Source: an uncultured Propioniciclava sp.
GTDB lineage: Bacteria; Actinomycetota; Actinomycetes; Propionibacteriales; Propionibacteriaceae
Length of the DNA stretch: 5,712 bases
Reading direction: 5' to 3'
Assembly (NCBI GenBank): GCA_937872005.1
Contig: CALMPQ010000005.1
Span: 1 to 5,712, forward strand
The notes below the pieces were generated by a model. It did no database searches. It saw nothing but the letters and a program-made list of their open reading frames with translations, and had not been told where the DNA came from. Of the stretch, positions 1-5,712 are shown in pieces (position 1 is the stretch's first letter; every line of letters starts with the position of its first letter). The position numbers were made by a program, and so were the translations under genes.

Positions 1-407
1 GTGGCGCGCTCGGCGAGGTGGGTGATGCCGAGGCGTTGCAGCGTGTCGGCCACGCGGGCGCCGACTTCGTCGGCGGGCAGCCCCATGTTCAGCGGGCCGA
101 AACTCACGTCTTGGGCCACATCTGCCGAGAAGAGCTGGTCGGCTGGATCCTGCAGCACGAGTTGGACCGCTTCGCGGTGCGCACGCAGGCCGCGGCGCCC
201 GTGGTCGAGCGGGGTGGCGTCCCGATGGATGGTGCCCTCGGTGGGTTGGTGCGCGCCCGACAGGCATCGAAGGAGGGTGGTTTTCCCGCAGCCGTTCGCC
301 CCGAGCAGGGCGATGCGCCCCCCGCTGGGCAGGGTCACTGATGCGCCGCGCAGCACCGGCTGGTGGCCTGGGTAGCCGGCGACGAGATCGCGCGCCACGA
401 GCTTCAC
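1..407 (-). CDS. cbiO: CbiO, ATPase subunit of cobalt ECF-type importer (partial, C-terminal part missing)
   Basis: This is the cytoplasmic ABC ATPase that powers Co2+ uptake by the CbiMNQO transporter. Only the first 135 residues are present; the gene leaves the window at base 1, so the ABC signature, Walker B and H-loop cannot be seen. Visible elements are an A-loop aromatic (Tyr12 in AGYPG), a Walker A motif GANGCGKTT at residues 36-44, and the Q-loop block [14 protein letters not shown] around Gln86, which continues into [11 protein letters not shown]. That Q-loop block is characteristic of CbiO/EcfA-type ATPases. The start is GTG at 407-405. It overlaps the cbiQ TGA as GTGA (4-nt overlap) and has no strong Shine-Dalgarno sequence of its own, which suggests translation coupled to cbiQ. 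The family is about 270 residues long, so roughly half is missing. The family call is firm. The assignment to cobalt rather than nickel rests on the operon and riboswitch. Confidence 0.93.
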   Translation of the reverse strand, partial: MKLVARDLVAGYPGHQPVLRGASVTLPSGGRIALLGANGCGKTTLLRCLSGAHQPTEGTIHRDATPLDHGRRGLRAHREAVQLVLQDPADQLFSADVAQDVSFGPLNMGLPADEVGARVADTLQRLGITHLAERA

Positions 408-1168
408 AGCACGCTCACGGCCACGACGGCCAGCCAGATCCCGGCGAGGACGAGCGCCGTAGTCGCCATGAACGTGGGCGAGGCGCGGCGTGCGACGGCC
501 AGCGTGGTCAGGTCGTCGACGTAGCCGCGCCCTTCCAAGCCGGCCTGCAACCGGGACGCTCGCGTCCAGGACCGGACGAGCAGGGCGCCCATGGCGGTTG
601 CCGCGGTCGCGAGCGTGGGGCGTCCGAGACGGGCCGTCTGCGCGGCACGAATGGCAAGGGCCGAGCTGAGCAGCACGAACAACAGGCGGTAGGTGAGTGA
701 GGCGATCTCGACCAATGCCGCGGGAACCCGCAGGTGCCGCAGCCACGTCAGCAGATCGACCATGGGCGTGGTGGTGGCCAGCAGCATGATCGACAGCGTG
801 CCCGCGACCCCGCGTGAGAATACTGTGATTCCCTTGGTGACGGTCGCCGGGTCGGCCCACAGCGGCCCCCACGTGAACAGGGCGGTGGCTGTGGGCGTCC
901 CGCCGAGAACGACGGCGACGGTGACGCCGCCGATCACCAGGAAGGGCAGCGGGGCCGCCATGGCGAGCCTCAACGTCCGTGGCGGAACGTGGGCGGGTCC
1001 GCAGATGAGCACGAGGCAGGCCATGGCGACCAGGGCACAGCCCGGCCACGGCGGGGCCACCAGCGCGGTGGTGAGGAGGGCGACGCTCAGCACGACCTTC
1101 TCGCCGACCCGGACGCGCCGCCACGGCCCCTGCCAGGCGGCGTCGTCGAGGGCCGTCATGTGGGCCAT
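404..1168 (-). CDS. cbiQ: CbiQ, transmembrane (T) component of cobalt ECF-type importer
   Basis: CbiQ is the membrane scaffold that couples the CbiO ATPase to the substrate-binding CbiM. The 254-residue product has hydrophobic segments at about residues 25-56, 67-89, 119-137, 147-172 and 233-254, as expected for an EcfT-fold protein. Typical features are the stretch [18 protein letters not shown] (135-152) followed by [10 protein letters not shown], and cytoplasmic coupling-helix sequence with QTARLG (177-182) and [11 protein letters not shown] (206-216). These resemble the short Arg-Gly motifs through which T-components contact the ATPases. The start ATG at 1168-1166 overlaps the cbiN stop as TGATG, preceded by a weak CAGGG; a second in-frame ATG at 1159-1157 would remove three residues and cannot be excluded. 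The stop overlaps the cbiO start. The length is normal for the family and no defects are visible. Confidence 0.93.
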   Translation of the reverse strand: MAHMTALDDAAWQGPWRRVRVGEKVVLSVALLTTALVAPPWPGCALVAMACLVLICGPAHVPPRTLRLAMAAPLPFLVIGGVTVAVVLGGTPTATALFTWGPLWADPATVTKGITVFSRGVAGTLSIMLLATTTPMVDLLTWLRHLRVPAALVEIASLTYRLLFVLLSSALAIRAAQTARLGRPTLATAATAMGALLVRSWTRASRLQAGLEGRGYVDDLTTLAVARRASPTFMATTALVLAGIWLAVVAVSVL

Positions 1169-1497
1169 CAGGACCCTGCGGGGGCCTTGTCGCGCGCCTC
1201 ACGCTCGACCTTGCGGCCGCGCAGATTGCCCAGCGCGTAGCCCAACACGCCGGCGCCCAGCGCGGCCTGCAGTGCGAACAGGCCCGACTCGATCTCACCG
1301 GAGCCCGGCTCGAAGATCGGCGTGAACCATGGCTCGTGCCCGGCCTCTTCCAACTGGGCGGTGACGGCCGCGTCGGTGCCGCCGAAGGCCTCTTCGTCAG
1401 CCGAGCCGGGGCGGGGCGCCAACACGAACGAGAGCGCGAACAGGGCGACGAGCAGGGCGAGCAGGATCGGGGTGACCCATGGGTTGTCCTTACGCAT
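1168..1497 (-). CDS. cbiN: CbiN, small auxiliary subunit of cobalt importer
   Basis: CbiN is the small two-helix membrane protein that assists CbiM in loading Co2+. The 109-residue product has one transmembrane helix at about 8-26, an acidic extracytoplasmic loop and a second helix at about 72-90, with a basic cytoplasmic tail ([10 protein letters not shown]). The signature is the loop sequence [20 protein letters not shown] (56-75), which closely follows the family pattern [14 protein letters not shown] running into the second helix. The start ATG at 1497-1495 lies inside the 3' end of cbiM (8-nt overlap) and has a strong Shine-Dalgarno sequence, GAAGGAGG, six bases upstream. The stop shares one base with the cbiQ start. 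CbiN is found in cobalt rather than most nickel versions of this transporter, so its presence supports Co2+ as the substrate. Confidence 0.94.
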   Translation of the reverse strand: MRKDNPWVTPILLALLVALFALSFVLAPRPGSADEEAFGGTDAAVTAQLEEAGHEPWFTPIFEPGSGEIESGLFALQAALGAGVLGYALGNLRGRKVEREARDKAPAGS

Positions 1498-2170
1498 GGG
1501 CGGCCTCCTTCTGGGCGGTGTTGATCAGTCCGCGGCGCGCCAGCTCAGGCGCGGCCACCTTGACCAGGAACCGGAACAGCAGCACGCCGACCAGCCCCTC
1601 CATGAGCGCCAGAGGAATCTGGGTGAGCGCGAACACGCCCGCGAACTTGGCCAGCGCCCCGAGGAGGTTGGGGTCGGGGTAGGCCAGGGCGAGCTGCAGC
1701 GAGGTGACGCAGTAGGTGACCAGGTCGGCCACCGCCATGGCGAGGAAGACGCCCAGCTCCATCGGGCCCTTGCCAACACGCACGAGGCGCCACACCGCGT
1801 AGGCCGCCCATGGGCCGGCAATCGCCATCGAGAACACGTTGGCGCCCAGCGTCGTGAGGCCGCCATGGGCGAGCAGCAACGCCTGGAACAGCAGCACCAC
1901 CGTGCCGAGGAAGGCCATGACGGGCGGCTTGAACAAGATGGCCCCCGCCCCGGTACCGGTGGGGTGCGAGGAACTCCCAGTGACGCTGGGCAACTTGATG
2001 GCGCTCAGCACGAACGTGAACGCGCCGGCGGCAGCCAGCAGCAGCTTTGATTCGGGGTTCTTGGTCGACTCCTGGATGACGGCGCGGGCGCCGTGGATCA
2101 CGAAGGGAGCCGAGGCAATCCCCCAGGCCACGCAGTGCGCGACAGGGAGGAATCCTTCGGCGATGTGCAT
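1490..2170 (-). CDS. cbiM: CbiM, substrate-binding membrane (S) component of cobalt importer
   Basis: CbiM captures Co2+ at the outer face and carries it through the membrane with CbiN, CbiQ and CbiO. The 226-residue product starts [12 protein letters not shown]. In structures of the NikM/CbiM family the N-terminal amine, His2 and a His in the G-S/T-x-x-H-x-TGTG loop bind the metal. Here these are His2 and His69 (within [13 protein letters not shown]), both present. Other family blocks are [20 protein letters not shown] (101-120) and several hydrophobic helices through residue 205. The reading frame stays open upstream to 2356, but that stretch lies across the riboswitch. The ATG at 2170 is chosen because the metal site needs Met1-His2, and GAAAGGA lies 11 bases upstream. 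It is the first gene of the operon and overlaps cbiN by 8 nt. Cobalt is favoured over nickel because of the cobalamin riboswitch and cbiN. Confidence 0.96.
   Translation of the reverse strand: MHIAEGFLPVAHCVAWGIASAPFVIHGARAVIQESTKNPESKLLLAAAGAFTFVLSAIKLPSVTGSSSHPTGTGAGAILFKPPVMAFLGTVVLLFQALLLAHGGLTTLGANVFSMAIAGPWAAYAVWRLVRVGKGPMELGVFLAMAVADLVTYCVTSLQLALAYPDPNLLGALAKFAGVFALTQIPLALMEGLVGVLLFRFLVKVAAPELARRGLINTAQKEAAHA
1504..1511 (-). promoter_or_regulatory. Ribosome binding site of cbiN, embedded in cbiM
   Basis: On the minus strand GAAGGAGG lies six bases before the cbiN ATG and inside the last codons of cbiM. It is the strongest Shine-Dalgarno match in the operon and suggests that cbiN is initiated efficiently even though it overlaps cbiM. 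Confidence 0.75.
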
Positions 2171-2181
2171 GGGTGCACTCG

Positions 2182-2188
2182 TCCTTTC
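2182..2188 (-). promoter_or_regulatory. Ribosome binding site of cbiM
   Basis: GAAAGGA on the minus strand lies 11 bases before the cbiM ATG, a rather long spacing. It fixes the start at 2170. Its first G (2188) directly follows the 3' arm of the regulatory hairpin at 2189-2207, so access to it is likely controlled by the riboswitch. Confidence 0.65.
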
Positions 2189-2207
2189 TCGAGATTGCGC
2201 GTCTCGA
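2189..2207 (-). promoter_or_regulatory. Expression-platform hairpin of the cobalamin riboswitch (P13-like)
   Basis: On the minus strand TCGAGA (2207-2202) pairs perfectly with TCTCGA (2194-2189) around a 7-nt loop CGCGCAA. The hairpin ends one base before the cbiM Shine-Dalgarno sequence. Cobalamin riboswitches are known to use a kissing interaction between loop L5 of the aptamer and loop L13 of a downstream hairpin. The putative L5 here (CGCGCC, 2265-2260) and this loop share the self-complementary CGCG/GCGC and could form four G-C pairs. There is no T-tract after the hairpin, so translational control is favoured over termination. The pairing is directly visible; the role is inferred. Confidence 0.55.
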
Positions 2208-2214
2208 TCCTGGT

Positions 2215-2305
2215 CCGACGAGGCGAGTTCCTGACTCCCCGCCTGAGGCGGGACACAGTGGCGCGACCGTGCCGGCTTTGAACCGGCTTCCTCGGTGCTC
2301 GTCGG
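2215..2305 (-). ncRNA. Cobalamin riboswitch (aptamer) in the leader of cbiMNQO
   Basis: Read on the minus strand, this is a recognisable cobalamin aptamer. P1 is a perfect 8-bp helix, CCGACGAG (2305-2298) with CTCGTCGG (2222-2215). A stem GCCGG (2287-2283) / CCGGC (2275-2271) follows. The conserved box GCGCCACTGTG is at 2264-2254, in which ACGGT (2270-2266) and ACTGT (2259-2255) can form P5 with loop CGCGCC. A variable 6-bp hairpin CCCGCC-TCA-GGCGGG is at 2252-2238. The element AGTCAGGA is at 2236-2229, within GAGT-CAGGA-ACTC (2237-2225). These match the class I (RF00174-type) consensus. The aptamer ends 44 nt before the cbiM ATG. Binding of a cobalamin, probably adenosylcobalamin, should reduce cbiM translation and so cobalt import. 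This is feedback by the end product on metal supply. Confidence 0.95.
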
Positions 2306-2308
2306 GCG

Positions 2309-2318
2309 ATATGAAATG
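2309..2318. promoter_or_regulatory. AT-rich patch, possible shared -10 region of divergent cbiM and cobH promoters
   Basis: GATATGAAAT (plus strand) is the only clearly AT-rich stretch in the 184-nt gap between the divergent genes. A minus-strand -10 element here would place the transcript start at about 2302-2305, close to the 5' strand of riboswitch P1. A plus-strand element would leave a leader of roughly 30 nt before cobH. No convincing TTGACA-like -35 box is seen on either strand, so this is a position-based guess. Confidence 0.25.
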
Positions 2319-2342
2319 GTGTCCCCACCCTCCCACACACCC

Positions 2343-2350
2343 GAAAGGAA
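2343..2350 (+). promoter_or_regulatory. Ribosome binding site of cobH
   Basis: GAAAGGAA ends four bases before the ATG at 2355. It decides the cobH start against an upstream in-frame ATG at 2295, which lies in the riboswitch region and has no such site. Confidence 0.7.
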
Positions 2351-2354
2351 CTCC

Positions 2355-3023
2355 ATGCCGGACGCCCCCTCCTACGACTACCTCACCGACGGCGCTGCGA
2401 TCTACGCCGAGTCGTTCCGCCTGATCCGGGAGGAGTCCGATCTTGGGCGCTTTCCTGACGACGTGGCCAAGGTGGTGGCCCGCATGATCCACGCTGCGGC
2501 GCAGACGAACCTGGTCGAGGACATCGCGTGGACACCCGGCGTGGTCACTGCGGCACGGGCCGCGCTCGTGGCGGGCGCGCCGATCCTGTGCGACTCGTCG
2601 ATGGTCGCCACCGGGATCATCCGGTCCCGCCTGCCCCGCGACAACGACGTCATCTGCCATCTGGGCACACCCGGGCTGGCGGAGCTCGCCGACGAACTCG
2701 GCACGACCAAGACGGCCGCTGCCGTCGAATGGTGGAAGCCCCGGCTCGAGGGCGCCGTGGTGGCGATCGGCAACGCACCCACGTCGTTGTTCCGGCTGCT
2801 CGAGGTGGTGCGCGACACGGGTCTGAAGCCGGCCGCCGTGGTCGGTATCCCGGTCGGATTCGTGGGTGCCGCCGAGTCGAAGGCGGCCCTGGCCAAGAAC
2901 CCGTTCGGCCTCGACTTCATCACGGTGCTCGGACGCCGGGGCGGGTCTGCGATCGCGGTGGCGGCCGTGAACGCCATCGCCTCGACCGCCGAGACCACCA
3001 ACGAGGCGCGGGTCGATGCGTGA
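2355..3023 (+). CDS. cobH: Precorrin-8X methylmutase
   Basis: This cytoplasmic enzyme of corrin-ring synthesis moves the methyl group from C-11 to C-12, turning precorrin-8X into hydrogenobyrinic acid. The 222-residue product matches the family in length (about 210) and motifs. RMIHAAAQ (43-50) carries His46, which aligns with the proposed catalytic His of CobH. Further blocks are [15 protein letters not shown] (74-88), [14 protein letters not shown] (137-150), [13 protein letters not shown] (164-176) and [15 protein letters not shown] (193-207). The start at 2355 has a good Shine-Dalgarno sequence. The gene overlaps cobF by 8 nt. The same fold serves as CbiC (cobalt-precorrin-8 methylmutase) in the anaerobic pathway; the neighbouring cobF favours the aerobic name. 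The gene runs away from the riboswitch, so it is not controlled by it in cis. Confidence 0.95.
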   Translation: MPDAPSYDYLTDGAAIYAESFRLIREESDLGRFPDDVAKVVARMIHAAAQTNLVEDIAWTPGVVTAARAALVAGAPILCDSSMVATGIIRSRLPRDNDVICHLGTPGLAELADELGTTKTAAAVEWWKPRLEGAVVAIGNAPTSLFRLLEVVRDTGLKPAAVVGIPVGFVGAAESKAALAKNPFGLDFITVLGRRGGSAIAVAAVNAIASTAETTNEARVDA

Positions 3024-3771
3024 GCTGGTGCTGATCGGCGTGGGCGCCGGCCACCCCGACTGGGTGACGCTCGCCGCCGTGGAGGCGATCCGGTCCATCG
3101 ACGTGCTGTTCGTCGTCGTCAAGGAGCGCGAGTACGACGAACTCGTCGACGCACGCCGCGCGATCATCGACAGACACCGCGAGCGCCCGCTGCCGGTGGT
3201 CGAACTGCTGGACCCGCCGCGTCCGTGGCAGACGGTGCCCGACTACCCGGCCGCCGTGGCCGCCTGGCGGGCGCACCGGCTCGCGACGTGGTCGGACGCT
3301 GTGGCCCAGCACCTCGACGAGGGCCAGACCGGCGGGTTCCTGGTCTGGGGCGACCCGAGCCTCTACGAGAGCACGCTGGCGATCGTCGACGAACTGGTGG
3401 CCGCGGCGTCCGGGCCGATCACCCACCGGGTGATCCCCGGTGTGAGCAGCGTGCTCGCGCTGGCTGCGGCCCATCGCATCCCGCTCAACCGGCAGGGCCG
3501 GGCGGTGCAGATCTCACCGGCACGCCTGCTGGCCGACGGCATGCCGTCGGGGGTCGACGATGTGGTGGTCATGCTCGACGGACGCCAAACCTTCGCCTCG
3601 ATCGACCCCACGGGCCTCGACATCTTCTGGGGCGCGTACCTCGGCACCCCCGATGAACTCCTGATCGGTGGCGACCTCGCCGCGGTGCGCGACGAGATCG
3701 TCACCTCCCGCGCCGAGGCGGCGCAGCGCAAGGGCTGGATGTTCGACACCTACCTGCTGCGCCGCCGCTGA
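3016..3771 (+). CDS. cobF: Precorrin-6A synthase (deacetylating), SAM-dependent C-1 methyltransferase
   Basis: CobF methylates C-1 of precorrin-5 with S-adenosylmethionine and releases the extruded acetyl group as acetate, giving precorrin-6A. This step belongs to the aerobic cobalamin pathway. The 251-residue product has the tetrapyrrole-methylase layout. The N-terminal glycine-rich loop is IGVGAGHPDWVTLAAVEAI (7-25), with His13 where many relatives have Asp or Asn. WGDPSLYEST is at 111-120, RVIPGVSSVLALAAAHRIPL at 138-157 and VVVMLDG at 183-189. The tryptophan-rich middle (PRPWQTVPDYPAAVAAWR, 68-85) fits CobF rather than CobI, CobJ or CobM. The start ATG (3016) lies within the end of cobH, and no strong Shine-Dalgarno sequence is visible, so coupled translation is likely. 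The stop faces the nrdF stop with a 9-nt gap. Confidence 0.93.
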   Translation: MRELVLIGVGAGHPDWVTLAAVEAIRSIDVLFVVVKEREYDELVDARRAIIDRHRERPLPVVELLDPPRPWQTVPDYPAAVAAWRAHRLATWSDAVAQHLDEGQTGGFLVWGDPSLYESTLAIVDELVAAASGPITHRVIPGVSSVLALAAAHRIPLNRQGRAVQISPARLLADGMPSGVDDVVVMLDGRQTFASIDPTGLDIFWGAYLGTPDELLIGGDLAAVRDEIVTSRAEAAQRKGWMFDTYLLRRR

Positions 3772-3780
3772 CCGGGGTCA

Positions 3781-5712
<1,932 letters not shown>

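Noticed and set aside
693..2050. Long plus-strand open frames opposite cbiQ, cbiN and cbiM (693-1325 and 1322-2050)
   Set aside because: These are antisense to strongly recognised transporter genes. Their Arg/Ser/Thr- or Glu/Gln/Gly-rich translations match no family, and they have no convincing ribosome binding sites.
2238..2252. CCCGCC-TCA-GGCGGG hairpin as an independent terminator
   Set aside because: It sits inside the aptamer at the position of a variable riboswitch stem and is not followed by T residues.
2171..2356. N-terminal extension of cbiM to an ATG at 2356
   Set aside because: The extra 62 residues are translated from the riboswitch, and the metal site of the CbiM family requires Met1-His2 at the 2170 start.
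1545..3167. A 540-codon open frame on the minus strand across cbiM, the riboswitch, cobH and the start of cobF
   Set aside because: It is a high-GC shadow frame. The translation is rich in Arg, Gly, His and Pro, has no recognisable domain, and conflicts with three well-supported genes and the aptamer.

Overview
This window comes from a high-GC bacterium, most likely an actinomycete. The reasons are G/C-dominated third codon positions, tightly overlapping genes, a class Ib ribonucleotide reductase, and aerobic-type cobalamin genes next to a cobalamin-riboswitch-controlled cobalt importer. The genus cannot be fixed from the sequence alone.

Region 1 (1-2170, minus strand) is a compact cobalt-uptake operon in the order cbiM-cbiN-cbiQ-cbiO. 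It encodes an energy-coupling-factor type importer. All junctions overlap (8 nt, 1 nt and 4 nt), so translation is probably coupled. cbiO runs off the left edge. The operon is preceded (about 2189-2305, minus strand) by a clear cobalamin riboswitch. It has a perfect 8-bp P1, the GCGCCACTG box and the AGTCAGGA element. A further hairpin abuts the cbiM Shine-Dalgarno sequence and looks like a translational switch.

Region 2 (2355-3771, plus strand) is a divergent two-gene unit, cobH (precorrin-8X methylmutase) and cobF (precorrin-6A synthase), overlapping by 8 nt. CobF belongs to the aerobic, late-cobalt-insertion corrin pathway. The riboswitch is transcribed away from these genes and so is not in their mRNA.

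Region 3 (3781-5712, minus strand) is the end of a class Ib ribonucleotide reductase operon. It holds the C-terminal 313 residues of NrdE followed after 11 nt by a complete NrdF. It converges on cobF with only 9 nt between the stop codons.

The first two regions form one functional locus: the importer supplies Co2+, and CobH/CobF help build the corrin ring that receives it. High cobalamin should shut down the importer through the riboswitch. The nrdEF unit is functionally separate because class Ib reductase does not need cobalamin. I see no mobile elements, tRNA or rRNA genes, CRISPR arrays or long repeats. I also see no new system: the gene content is recognisable throughout, and the points worth a second look concern regulation and local composition.
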